From NCBI GenBank assembly GCA_017936545.1, contig JAGBFJ010000010.1, positions 17,699-81,698 on the forward strand: a stretch of 64,000 nt of DNA. Direction: 5' to 3'. Positions 1 through 8,136 of the stretch are shown one piece after another. The stretch's first letter is position 1; every line of letters begins with the position of its first letter. The notes under the pieces were generated by a model. The model worked only from the letters and a program-made list of their open reading frames with translations, searched no databases and was not told where the DNA came from. The position numbers were made by a program, and so were the translations under genes. The DNA comes from Sutterella sp. Its GTDB lineage: Bacteria > Pseudomonadota > Gammaproteobacteria > Burkholderiales > Burkholderiaceae_F.

Positions 1-1
1 C

Positions 2-286
2 GGCCGCGTGTCGGTGGCCAGAGCCGATTTTCCCGATGCCGGCGACGATGCGGTCTGGGCGGTCGATCTGATCGGCTGCCGCGTGGTGAACGGCGACGGC
101 GCCGAGCTCGGCACGGTGTCGTCCATCGGGTCGAACGGCGCTCAGGACCTGTTGGTCATCGACTGGGAGGCCGTTCCGGGCAAGACCCAGCAGTTCATGA
201 TTCCGCTCGTGAAGGACGTGTATCTGCTGGCGATCGACACCGAAGCGCGCACCGTGACCGTTGACTGGCAGCCCGAGTGGCGCTGA
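2..286 (+). CDS. rimM: Ribosome maturation factor RimM, C-terminal part (cut by window start)
   Basis: Only the last 94 residues are present; the reading frame is open to the left edge of the window. The segment has the PRC-barrel look of RimM (DLIGCRVVNGDGAELGTV, then DLLVIDW and MIPLVKDVYL), which is the half that contacts ribosomal protein S19. RimM helps mature the 16S rRNA 3' domain during 30S assembly. The stop is 16 bases before trmD, and rimM-trmD-rplS is the standard order of this ribosome/tRNA operon in Proteobacteria, which supports the call. The N-terminal RimM domain is outside the window. Confidence 0.9.
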   Translation, partial: GRVSVARADFPDAGDDAVWAVDLIGCRVVNGDGAELGTVSSIGSNGAQDLLVIDWEAVPGKTQQFMIPLVKDVYLLAIDTEARTVTVDWQPEWR

Positions 287-302
287 CGTCCGGAGAACGC
301 TC

Positions 303-1049
303 ATGATGCGCTTTGACGTCATCACGCTATTTCCCGAGATTTTCGACTCGGTCACGAAGTGCGGCATCACGGCCCGCGCGATGAAGCGCGGACTCTGGAC
401 CTGCCACACCTGGAATCCCCGCGCAGCCGCAACCGACGTTCACCGCACGGTCGATGACCGTCCGTTCGGCGGCGGTCCGGGCATGGTCATGATGGCCGAG
501 CCGCTCGCGCAGACGGTCGATATGATCCGTGCCTCGGGAAACCGCGGCCGTGTGATTTCGTTTGCCCCCAACGGCACGCGTCTCACCGATGAGCGCGTTC
601 GGCGCATGGTAGCCGAAGACGAGGAGGTCGTGCTGATCTGCGGCCGCTACGAAGGCATCGATCAGCGCTTTCTCTCGACCTATGTCGACGAGGTGGTCAG
701 TCTCGGAGACTTCGTGCTGTCGGGGGGCGAGCTTCCCGCCTGCGCGCTGATGGACGCCGTCGTGAGACAGCTTCCCGGCGCCATCAAGGATCTTTCGGCT
801 TCCGACGAAAGCTTTGCGACGGGGCTTCTCGATGCGCCGCACTATACGCGTCCCGAGGTCTGGAGGGACATGCCGGTGCCGCCGGTGCTGATGTCCGGCC
901 ACCATGCCAATATTCAGGCTTGGTCTCGTGAAGAAAGTCTGCGTCTCACCTTGCAAACGCGCCCAGACTTGATTACAATCGCGAATTCTTCCGGCCTTCT
1001 CGGCAAAGCGGATCTGAAATGGCTCCGCGAGCACGGCTGGAAGCACTGA
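303..1049 (+). CDS. trmD: tRNA (guanine-N1-)-methyltransferase TrmD
   Basis: TrmD methylates G37 next to the anticodon of tRNAs, using S-adenosylmethionine, and so prevents +1 frameshifting. The protein is about 248 residues, normal for the family. It starts MMRFDVITLFPEIF, typical of TrmD, so the start is put at the first of two adjacent ATGs (303 or 306) and not at the upstream in-frame ATG at 261 inside rimM. The SPOUT knot region is visible (RPFGGGPGMVM, ICGRYEGIDQR, SLGDFVLSGGELPA). It lies between rimM and rplS in one operon. Confidence 0.97.
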   Translation: MMRFDVITLFPEIFDSVTKCGITARAMKRGLWTCHTWNPRAAATDVHRTVDDRPFGGGPGMVMMAEPLAQTVDMIRASGNRGRVISFAPNGTRLTDERVRRMVAEDEEVVLICGRYEGIDQRFLSTYVDEVVSLGDFVLSGGELPACALMDAVVRQLPGAIKDLSASDESFATGLLDAPHYTRPEVWRDMPVPPVLMSGHHANIQAWSREESLRLTLQTRPDLITIANSSGLLGKADLKWLREHGWKH

Positions 1050-1133
1050 TATTTTTTAAAAACTATCCATCCTCTCGGCGGCGGGCTCAGGTCCCTCAAA
1101 TCAAGCCGCATGACGATGGTTTCGGAGATTGAA

Positions 1134-1502
1134 ATGGATCTGATTCAGATTCTTGAACAGGAAGAAATCGCCCGCGTTTCCGCCGGCAAGACCATCCCCG
1201 CTTTCCGCGCCGGTGACACGGTTGTCGTGAACGTCAACGTTGTTGAAGGTTCCCGCAAGCGCGTCCAGGCCTTCGAAGGCGTCGTGATCGCCCGCCGCAA
1301 CCGCGGTCTGAACTCCTCCTTCATCGTCCGCAAGATCTCGAGCGGCGAAGGCGTGGAACGCACGTTCCAGCTCTATGCCCCGACGATCGCTTCCATCGAA
1401 GTGAAGCGCCACGGCGATGTCTGCCGTTCCAAGCTGTACTACCTGCGCGACCGCTCCGGCAAGGCCGCCCGCATCAAGGAACGTCTGGTTCGCAAGAACT
1501 AA
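1134..1502 (+). CDS. rplS: 50S ribosomal protein L19
   Basis: L19 sits at the 30S-50S interface. The protein is 122 residues, with the family core ([71 protein letters not shown]). I chose the ATG at 1134 because GGAG at 1124-1127 lies at good ribosome-binding distance and the product then begins [14 protein letters not shown], as in relatives. An in-frame ATG at 1110 would add eight residues and has no better signal. It is the last gene of the rimM-trmD-rplS group and is followed by a strong terminator. Confidence 0.97.
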   Translation: MDLIQILEQEEIARVSAGKTIPAFRAGDTVVVNVNVVEGSRKRVQAFEGVVIARRNRGLNSSFIVRKISSGEGVERTFQLYAPTIASIEVKRHGDVCRSKLYYLRDRSGKAARIKERLVRKN

Positions 1503-1535
1503 TTTCTTCGCTTTCGAGCAAGGAAATAGACCCGG

Positions 1536-1572
1536 AATCCCTGCTGTCCTCCGCGGACGGCGGGGATTTTTT
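1536..1572 (+). terminator. Rho-independent terminator after rplS
   Basis: The arms AATCCCTGCTGTCC (1536-1549) and GGACGGCGGGGATT (1555-1568) pair over 14 positions, two or three of them G-U, with a 5-base loop. A run of T follows directly. This ends the rimM-trmD-rplS transcript. Confidence 0.85.
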
Positions 1573-1586
1573 GTTGGTGAAAACGA

Positions 1587-1620
1587 AAGGCCCGCTACGC
1601 ATTCCGGCAGAGCGGGCCTT
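1587..1620 (-). terminator. Hairpin terminator after rlmL
   Basis: A perfect 10-bp stem, AAGGCCCGCT (1587-1596) with AGCGGGCCTT (1611-1620). Read on the minus strand it is followed by TCGTTTTC, so it best serves the rlmL transcript that ends at 1646. It could also back up the rplS terminator. Confidence 0.7.
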
Positions 1621-1645
1621 CGTTCATTTATGAAGGTCGGGACGA

Positions 1646-2841
1646 TCAGTCTTCAGATGTTTCCTCGGCGCGGGGCTTTCTGCGGTTGCTGCCGGCCACC
1701 ATGTCGAAGCGGAAGAAGCGGCATTCAAGCGGACCGTTGAAGAGCACGGTCTTGCGCGATTCCTTGAGGCGCATCTGCTGCGGAAGAGATCGGTCGGAGG
1801 TGAGCATCCAGGCGCTCCAACCGGCGAAATTCGCCTTCAGATTATCGGCGACGTGCTTCATCATCGAGCGGATCGAGGCGCTCTTCGGATTGGACTGTTC
1901 GCCGTAGGGAGGATTGGCGATGAGAAGCCCCGGCGTCATGCCTTCTTCGGGCGCCGCTTCGCGGGCGTCGCCCTGACGGAAGGTCAGACGGCCGTCGTCG
2001 AGCATGGCGCCGAGACCGGCGCGGCGGGCGTTTTCCTCCGCTTTTCCACGACGAGGGACGAAATGTCGCTGCCGGCGATGCGGACCTTAGCATGGCGGTT
2101 CACGGCAGCGCGGGCGTCCTCCTTGAGGTCTTCCCAGAGGTCAGGATCAAAGCCCTGAAGCTTTTCAAAGGCAAAGCGGCGGTTGAGGCCGGGCGCCATG
2201 TTGGCGGCGATCTGGGCGGCTTCGATGTCGATCGTGCCGGAACCGCAGAACGGGTCGATGAGCGGCTTGGAGGGCGTCCAGCCGGAGAGCATCAGAAGAC
2301 CGGCGGCCAGATTTTCCTTGAGGGGCGCTTCGCCGTGCGTGAGTCGCCAGCCGCGCTTGAAGAGCGCTTCTCCGGCGAGGTCAAGATAGAACGTGCAGGT
2401 GTCGTACGTCAGAAAGGCGGCAATGCGCACGTCGGGGTTGTAACGTTCGACGTCGGGACGGCGGCCGGCAAGATCGCGGAAGCGGTCGCAGATGCCGTCC
2501 TTGATGCGGAGCACAGCAAAGTCGATCGATTCGAGCGGGCAGCGCTGGCCCGTGGCGGACACCTTGATCGTGAGATCGGGGCCGAACCACTTTTCCCAGG
2601 GGGTGCGCGCGGCAAAGTCGTAGATGTCGCGGGTATCCCAGTAGGAGGACTCGGCGAGCTTCATGAGGACGCGGCTCGCAAGACGCGACCAGAGGCAGAC
2701 GGACATGGCCGTGACGGCCGTGCCCTGGAAGGAGACGCCGCCCTTGCCGGCGCGGGTGCGTTCGCCGCCCGCACGTTCGATTTCGCCGGAAAGAAGTTCT
2801 TCAAGCCCGAAGGGGCAGACTGCGTAAAAGGAGAGAGCCAT
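1646..2841 (-). pseudogene. rlmL: RlmL-type 23S rRNA (guanine-N2-)-methyltransferase, frameshifted
   Basis: The family methylates G2445 of 23S rRNA. The first piece (2841 to about 2041) has the THUMP-type N-terminus (FYAVCPFGLEELLSGEIE), then the Rossmann start PLIDPFCGSGTIDIEAA and GSDISS. The second piece (1646-2005 and upstream in its frame) resumes with ENARRAGLGAM and holds the catalytic NPPY motif (LLIANPPYGEQ). The two join if one base is restored near 2040/2041, where the minus strand reads GAAAAGCGGAGGAAAAC; a GCG after GAAAAG would give EKAEENARR. The rejoined protein would be about 398 residues, normal for the single-domain form. It is either a true single-base deletion or an assembly error. 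The motifs on both sides are intact, which favours a recent event or an error. Confidence 0.8.
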
Positions 2842-2861
2842 GGAATGTTCTGTCTGATTGG

Positions 2862-4145
2862 TTAATGGCGGCCTTCGCCGTGCCCGAGCACGACGTACTT
2901 GAGGGAGGTGAGACCTTCAAGACCCACCGGTCCGCGCGCATGCAGCTTGTCGGTCGAAATGCCGATTTCAGCGCCGAGGCCGTATTCGTAGCCGTCGGCA
3001 AAGCGCGTGGAGGCATTGACCATCACCGAGCTCGAATCGACTTCGCGAAGGAAGCGCTGCGCGGCGGTCCAGTTGTCCGTCACGATGGCGTCGGTGTGGT
3101 GGGAGGAGTGCCGGTTGATGAAGGCGACAGCCTCGTCGAGCGACTCCACGATGCGGATGGCAATGATCGGGGCATTGTACTCGGTATCCCAGTCTTCAGG
3201 GGAGGCGTCGACCGCGCTCATGCCGCTTTCTTCGACGATGCGCCGGGAGAGACTGTCGCAGCGCATCTCCACGCCCTTGTCATGGAAGATCCGCGCCATC
3301 GGCGGAAGGAATTGCCTGGCGGCTGCGCGATGCACGAGGAGGGTTTCCGTCGCGTTGCAGGGCGAGTAGCGCTGAGTCTTGGCGTTGTCAGTGACGCTCA
3401 CCGCCATGTCGATGTCGGCATCCCGGTCGACATAGGTGTGGCAGATGCCTTCCAGATGCTTGATCATCGGCACGGTGGCTTCGGCGGTCAGCCTCGCGAT
3501 GAGCTTCTTGCCGCCTCGCGGAATCAGAACGTCGACGTAGTCCCTGGCGCGGATGAGTTCGCCGACGAGAGCGCGGTCGCTCGATTCAAGCAGCTGCACG
3601 GCTTTGGCGGGCAGACCGGCTTCGGCCAGCCCTTTCTGGACGATTTCCCAGAGCGCTGTGTTGGTGCGGAGCGCTTCATGACCGCCGCGCAGAATGATGG
3701 CGTTGCCGGACTTGACGGCGAGCGCGGCCGCATCGATGGTCACGTTGGGGCGGGATTCGAAAATCATGGCGATCACGCCCAGAGGCACGCGCATGCGTCC
3801 GACGGAAATGCCGGACGGACGGGGCGAAAGTCCGGAAACGATGCCGATCGGATCGGGAAGCTCGGCGATCTGACGGCAGCCGTCCGCCATAGCGGCGAGC
3901 ACTTTCGGCGTCACGGCGAGCCGGTCGATGAAGGCGTCCGAAAGTCCTTCCTCGCGTGCGGCCCGGATGTCGGCTTCGTTGGCTGCGCGCAGAGCCGGCT
4001 CTTCTTCGGCAAGCAGTTCGGCAATGCGGCAGAGCGCGGCATTCTTGGCGGCGGTCGATGCCTTCGCCATGTCGCGGGAGGCCTCGCGGGCGGCGCGGCC
4101 GAGACGGGTGATGTAGTCACCGGGACTCAGAGTGATTTCGGACAT
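2862..4145 (-). CDS. proA: Gamma-glutamyl phosphate reductase (proline biosynthesis)
   Basis: ProA reduces gamma-glutamyl phosphate with NADPH to glutamate semialdehyde, the second step of proline synthesis. The protein is 427 residues, the usual size. It has the aldehyde-dehydrogenase-like fold with the ProA landmarks [30 protein letters not shown], the catalytic cysteine in [13 protein letters not shown], and [20 protein letters not shown] near the end. The ATG at 4145 is preferred over the longer frame to 4229, because [11 protein letters not shown] is where family similarity begins and GAGGAG precedes it. The conserved neighbours leuS-lptE-holA lie further upstream, separated by the mod genes. 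Confidence 0.96.
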   Translation of the reverse strand: MSEITLSPGDYITRLGRAAREASRDMAKASTAAKNAALCRIAELLAEEEPALRAANEADIRAAREEGLSDAFIDRLAVTPKVLAAMADGCRQIAELPDPIGIVSGLSPRPSGISVGRMRVPLGVIAMIFESRPNVTIDAAALAVKSGNAIILRGGHEALRTNTALWEIVQKGLAEAGLPAKAVQLLESSDRALVGELIRARDYVDVLIPRGGKKLIARLTAEATVPMIKHLEGICHTYVDRDADIDMAVSVTDNAKTQRYSPCNATETLLVHRAAARQFLPPMARIFHDKGVEMRCDSLSRRIVEESGMSAVDASPEDWDTEYNAPIIAIRIVESLDEAVAFINRHSSHHTDAIVTDNWTAAQRFLREVDSSSVMVNASTRFADGYEYGLGAEIGISTDKLHARGPVGLEGLTSLKYVVLGHGEGRH

Positions 4146-4228
4146 GAAGGAGCTCCTCAGCGGAAAGCGGTGCGGCGGCGGATTCTGCGCCGACAACTTT
4201 TCATTGTAGCCCGACGGCTTCCCGCTCA

Positions 4229-4915
4229 TCAGAGCTTGATGCTCTTTTTGAGGATGATCTCCATGACGATGAAAAGCAGGGCGGCAAAGAGCGACAGCAC
4301 GACGCAGAGCGCATTCGCGACGTCGAAGTCGGCGCGCGAAACGGCATTGAAGATTTCGATTGAGAGCGTGTTCGTCTTGCCGGAGATATTGCCGCCGAGC
4401 ATCATCGTGATGCCGACTTCGCCCGAAACGCGCGCGCAGCCCATCAGCAGGCCGACGGCGAGCGAGGGCCGGATGAGCGGAAGCGTGATCTTGATAAAAA
4501 TGCGGGCCTCCGAGGCGCCGTGAACTCTGGCGGCCTCTTCGAGGTCGAGAAGCAGGAAGGAGGAGAAGGCGGCCTGAAGCGGACGGACGACGAGAGGAAG
4601 ACCGGCGACGAAGCCGGCGGCCGCCACGGCGGCTTCCGAAAAGATGAGGGAAAAACCGGCGTCCGCAAAATGGGCGCCGAGAGGCCCCGTCCGCCCGAGG
4701 ACCGTCAGCAGCATGTAGCCGAGGGCGACGGGCTGAAAGACAAGGGGCATCGTCACGAGAAAACCGAAAACTCTGACGGGCGTGTTGGGACGACGCGCGA
4801 GCAGATAACCGACCGCAGGTCCCGCAAGGAGAAACAGAACCAGCGATATGAGGCAGGTTCTCGCCGTGAGCTCAAGGGAGCAGAGAATCTGGGACTCACG
4901 GAGGAGATCGAGCAT
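4229..4915 (-). CDS. modB: Molybdate ABC transporter permease ModB
   Basis: A 228-residue inner-membrane protein with about five or six hydrophobic segments and the ABC permease coupling motif ([20 protein letters not shown]). ModB-like features are [11 protein letters not shown] near the start, then [16 protein letters not shown] and [22 protein letters not shown]. It would form the channel for molybdate taken from ModA and driven by ModC. It is the last gene of the modC-modA-modB run, 27 bases after modA. No clear ribosome-binding site is seen. Unlike modA, its frame is intact. Confidence 0.9.
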   Translation of the reverse strand: MLDLLRESQILCSLELTARTCLISLVLFLLAGPAVGYLLARRPNTPVRVFGFLVTMPLVFQPVALGYMLLTVLGRTGPLGAHFADAGFSLIFSEAAVAAAGFVAGLPLVVRPLQAAFSSFLLLDLEEAARVHGASEARIFIKITLPLIRPSLAVGLLMGCARVSGEVGITMMLGGNISGKTNTLSIEIFNAVSRADFDVANALCVVLSLFAALLFIVMEIILKKSIKL

Positions 4916-4942
4916 CTGCGGGATTCCCGTGACGAAAGGGGT

Positions 4943-5671
4943 TTACTGAACGCCGAACTTCGCAAGCACCGGGCGGGCGGTTTCGGAGGTCAGGAATTTG
5001 ACGAAGGCCTTGACGTTGGCCTCGTTTTCAGCGCCGGCGACGGGCTTTGCGACCATGCGGACACGGGCGCTTTCGTCCTTGATTTTCAAAATGACCGCCG
5101 ACCTTGTCCTTGCCGGCGCGCCAGGCAAGAAGATTCACGAAGCCTGCGTCCATGTTGCCGGTGGCGACATAGGAGAAGACCTGCGGAACGGTCGAGACGG
5201 CGTTGAACTTAGGCGCGACCTTGGCTTCAAGGCCGGTCGGCTTGAGCCAGGCGGCGGCAGCGCGTCCGTAGACGGAGGCCCTGGCGTCGGGCGCCGCGAC
5301 GGACTTCACCTTGTCGGAAGCGATGTCGGCGGGCCGGAGAGTTCGATGCCCTTGCGCCAGACCAGCACGAGCGGCGTATCGCCGAGGCGGGTCGTTTCGG
5401 CGGCGAGAAGCGACTCAAAGCGCTTGAGCGTCGACTCGTCGGAAATAACGACGTTGACCTTGCCGCCTTCCTTCATCTGAGCGAGCATCTGACCGATGTT
5501 GCCGCCGAAGGCCTTGTCGACGGTTTTGCCTGTTTCCTTCTGGTAGAGCGCGGTGAGCGCATCGACCATCTTGATGTAGCCGGCGCCGGTCGTGACGGTG
5601 ACCTGCCCGGCGGCGGCATTGAGGGAAGCGCCTGCGAGGAGGGCGGCAAGAATAAGTCCGGAAATCTTCAT
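4943..5671 (-). pseudogene. modA: Molybdate-binding periplasmic protein ModA, with two frame breaks
   Basis: The N-terminus is a Sec signal peptide (MKISGLILAALLAGASLNAA) followed by ModA-like sequence (MVDALTALYQKETGKTVD, MKEGGKVNVVISDESTL, TPLVLVWRKGIELSGP). The frame is lost at about 5326-5338, where PADIASDKVKSVAAPDARAS would follow if one base were added. It is lost again at about 5094-5103, after which VILKIKDESARVRMVAKPV to the end (LAKFGVQ) returns to the first frame. Joined, the product is about 242 residues, normal for ModA. Two compensating indels of opposite sense in one gene suggest decay, or sequence error in GC runs. The start overlaps the modC stop by 4 bases. Confidence 0.75.
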
Positions 5672-6333
5672 GAAATGTCTCTGTGATTAAGCGTGGTCGT
5701 GCTGACGATGCGGCCCGCCTTCATGCGGATGACGGTGCAGGCAAGCCGTTCGGCCTCCGCCTGCGAGTGGGTGATGTAGAGAACCGGCAGCGGCGTCACT
5801 TTGGGAATCTGTTCGAAATACCCGAGCAGTTCGTCGCGGCGTTCCTCGTCAAGGCTCGCGAGCGGTTCGTCCATGATGAGAAGCGACTCGGCGGAAAGAA
5901 GTGCACGGCCGAGCGCCGCACGCTGGCTTTCTCCGCCCGAGAGCGTCCGGGGATGTCGGTCCAGCAGCGCGCCGATGCCGAGCACCTCGATGAGGGCGTT
6001 GGGATCGATCTCCGAGCGTCTGCCCGCCCGCCTGCCGTAAAAGAGGTTTTCTCTCACAGTGAGGTGCGGAAAGAGTCGGTGCGACTGAAAGACATAGCCG
6101 ATGCCCCTTGCCTGAGGCGTGAGCCAGACACCTTCTTCGGACGGAAAGAACGTTTTTCCGTTGATGCGGATAAATCCGCTTTCCGGTCTGCAGAGTCCTG
6201 CCAGACAGGAGGCAAGCGTCGTTTTTCTGCAGCCCGAAGGGCAGAGGAGCGCGGAAAACCCGGTTCCCGGGAGTTCGCTGCATGTGTTAAGACGAAAGCC
6301 GTCCAGAGTCTTTTGAAGGGCAAGGCTGATCAT
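5668..6333 (-). CDS. modC: Molybdate ABC transporter ATPase ModC, short form with altered P-loop
   Basis: A 221-residue ABC ATPase with Q-loop (GIGYVFQSHRLFPHLTVREN), signature LSGGESQRAALGRALL, Walker B LLIMDEPLASLD and an H-loop YITHS. It would power molybdate import with ModB. Two things are odd. The Walker A at residues 31-39 reads CPSGCRKTT where GPSGCGKTT is expected, so two of the three glycines are replaced. The C-terminal molybdate-binding (MOP) domain of full ModC proteins (about 350 residues) is absent. The assignment rests on the modA and modB neighbours as well as on sequence. The start codon directly abuts a ModE-like operator and has no ribosome-binding site, so the message may be leaderless. 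Confidence 0.8.
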   Translation of the reverse strand: MISLALQKTLDGFRLNTCSELPGTGFSALLCPSGCRKTTLASCLAGLCRPESGFIRINGKTFFPSEEGVWLTPQARGIGYVFQSHRLFPHLTVRENLFYGRRAGRRSEIDPNALIEVLGIGALLDRHPRTLSGGESQRAALGRALLSAESLLIMDEPLASLDEERRDELLGYFEQIPKVTPLPVLYITHSQAEAERLACTVIRMKAGRIVSTTTLNHRDIS

Positions 6334-6358
6334 CGCTATTCATAATTAGAATAGCGAA
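6332..6358 (-). promoter_or_regulatory. ModE-like operator at the modC start
   Basis: An inverted repeat, CGCTATT (6334-6340) and AATAGCG (6350-6356), with a 9-base AT-rich centre. The outer bases read ATCGCTAT and ATAGCGA. This resembles the palindrome bound by the molybdate-responsive repressor ModE (CGNTATAT-spacer-ATATANCG type). The position just before the modC ATG fits repression of modCAB when molybdate is plentiful. No modE gene is in the window. Confidence 0.6.
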
Positions 6359-6424
6359 CAGTGTAGCAGATCATCCCGGAAAAGCAAGGCGGATCAGGGA
6401 TGTCCAGAGTGTCGGACGAAGGAC

Positions 6425-7426
6425 TCAGCGGGCGAGAAAGAGAACGACGCTTTTGAGTTCGATCCAGGGATCGCTGTCGCGCTTCGGAACCAGGAGGCCT
6501 TTGGCGAGACGGTCGATGTCGGCGCAGACGAGAAGGGCGTTGGTCAGCTTTTTGACGGAAAGGCGGCGGGCGGCGCGCTGCAGCGAGGGCGTCGCGAACA
6601 CGCCGGGCACACGGCTCATGCCCTGATCGTAGCCGGTGCGCAGCTTGAGAATGCTGCGGATTTCCTGCGTCAGCATGACGAGCAGGAAGGGAAGAGCCTC
6701 GTTCTGGGCTTCCAGGCCGTCGATAATGCGCACGATGCGTTCGGCTTCGCCCATCTTCATGCTCTCGAAGAGCGTGTCGAGTTCAAAGCGAGAGCTGTTG
6801 GCGACCGAGGACTGGATCTGCTCGCGGCTGAGCTCGCCCTTGGGAAAGAGCAGGGAAAGCTTTTCGATTTCCTGTGCGGCGGCAAAAAGATTGCCTTCGA
6901 TGAGGTCGGCGAAGAATTCGAGAGTATCGGAAGAAGCGCTCTGGCCGTGTCTGGCCATGCGGCGCGAGAGCCACTGCGGCAGCTGTCGGCGCTCGACGGC
7001 AGAACAGTCGACGACCGTGCACTTCTTCATGAGAGCCTGCCACCAGGCCGCCTTGGCGGCAGACCAGTCGGGCGTCGGCACGGCGAAGATCGTCACCACG
7101 CCGTCGACGGGCCGTTCGAGATAGGCGGCAATGGCTGCGGCGCCCTGAACGCCGGGCTTTCCGCCCGGAAGCCGGACTTCGACGATCTTTCTGTCGTCGA
7201 ACATGCCGATGTCGGCGGCCGCCATCGTCAGACGAGACCAGTCGGAATTGCCAGTCATGTCGAGCACCTGACGGTCGCCGTAGCCCATGGCGCGCACGGC
7301 GCGGCGGACGGCGTCGCCGGCTTCGACGGCCAGGAATTCATCCGTACCGGTGATCAGCCAGAAGGGATCGGGAGAGGCGGCCTTGGCCTGCCGCGCGAGG
7401 TAGTCCTCGAGATCGGCCGACTTCAC
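6425..7426 (-). CDS. holA: DNA polymerase III delta subunit HolA
   Basis: The delta subunit opens the beta sliding clamp within the clamp-loader complex. The protein is 333 residues, normal for HolA. The N-terminus has the family pattern PFWLITGTDEFLAVEAGDAVR with a degenerate AAA+ core, followed by DIGMFDDRKIVEVRLPGGKPG and a C-terminal helical domain (FLLVMLTQEIRSILKLR). Its ATG overlaps the lptE stop by 4 bases (ATGA), which implies translational coupling. The order leuS-lptE-holA is conserved in Burkholderiales. Confidence 0.93.
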   Translation of the reverse strand: MKSADLEDYLARQAKAASPDPFWLITGTDEFLAVEAGDAVRRAVRAMGYGDRQVLDMTGNSDWSRLTMAAADIGMFDDRKIVEVRLPGGKPGVQGAAAIAAYLERPVDGVVTIFAVPTPDWSAAKAAWWQALMKKCTVVDCSAVERRQLPQWLSRRMARHGQSASSDTLEFFADLIEGNLFAAAQEIEKLSLLFPKGELSREQIQSSVANSSRFELDTLFESMKMGEAERIVRIIDGLEAQNEALPFLLVMLTQEIRSILKLRTGYDQGMSRVPGVFATPSLQRAARRLSVKKLTNALLVCADIDRLAKGLLVPKRDSDPWIELKSVVLFLAR

Positions 7427-7938
7427 TTTTCACCCTTCCCCGAGTGGGGACGGATCGCCTCGATGAGGCGGATGAGCTGAACGATGATGTCCTGTTCCAT
7501 GTCTCGGTAGAGAAAATCCTCTTCCTTTTCACGAGAAAGGAATTCCGATTCGGAATAGGTCATGTCCCGAGACGCGGTCAGCCGCGTCGCTTCCATGAAG
7601 TCGAACCCGTCCGGACTGGAGACGCGGAAGGTGAGCGAGAGCGTCAGTTCGTACTCGCGGGCACGGCCTGCGTCGTTGATGCTGAGCACGTCGCTTGAGC
7701 GGTTCTGGCTGATGAGTTCGAGAATGGCGTCCGCTTCGTTGGGCGAGCGAACGAGTTCCACGGAGGAGCCGGCCTTGAGCAGGCGGGCGATCATGACGCC
7801 GATGCGCGAATTCTCACCCATCTGCAGATACATCGTTCTGAACGGGGTGTCGAAGGTGCCGCGCATGCGAAAGCCGCATCCGGCAAGAGGCGTAAGGCTG
7901 AGCGCGGCAGCGCCGAGAAGAGTGCGGCGGGAAATCAC
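7423..7938 (-). CDS. lptE: LPS-assembly lipoprotein LptE
   Basis: LptE plugs the LptD barrel and helps insert lipopolysaccharide in the outer membrane. With the GTG start at 7938 (GAGGA about 11 bases upstream) the product is 171 residues and begins MISRRTLLGAAALSLTPLAGC, a lipoprotein signal with lipobox LAGC and acylated Cys20. A longer frame from the ATG at 7992 would bury this signal behind 18 residues, so I prefer the GTG. The remainder has family features GFRMRG near the cysteine and DAILELISQ. It lies between leuS and holA, overlapping holA by 4 bases. Confidence 0.88.
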   Translation of the reverse strand: MISRRTLLGAAALSLTPLAGCGFRMRGTFDTPFRTMYLQMGENSRIGVMIARLLKAGSSVELVRSPNEADAILELISQNRSSDVLSINDAGRAREYELTLSLTFRVSSPDGFDFMEATRLTASRDMTYSESEFLSREKEEDFLYRDMEQDIIVQLIRLIEAIRPHSGKGEK

Positions 7939-8058
7939 GGCGAAAAGTCCTCGTGTGGTAAGAGAGAGCCCTTCGGACGGGCATCCGAACATTATAACGG
8001 GCGCCTGTCGGCAGCACCCTCCCCGCCGTCGGTTCTGCTTCTGAAAACAAGAACAGGA

Positions 8059-8095
8059 AAAGGCCGGAACCCCGTGATCGGGATCTCCGGCCTTT
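8059..8095 (-). terminator. Hairpin between leuS and lptE
   Basis: A 10-bp stem, AAAGGCCGGA (8059-8068) with TCCGGCCTTT (8086-8095). On the minus strand the hairpin is followed by TCCTGTTCTTGTTTTC. It would end or attenuate the leuS message before lptE, so lptE-holA may have its own promoter or depend on read-through. Confidence 0.65.
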
Positions 8096-8136
8096 ATGCT
8101 GGATGCTGAACGCTCAGGGCGTTCGGATCGTCAGGC

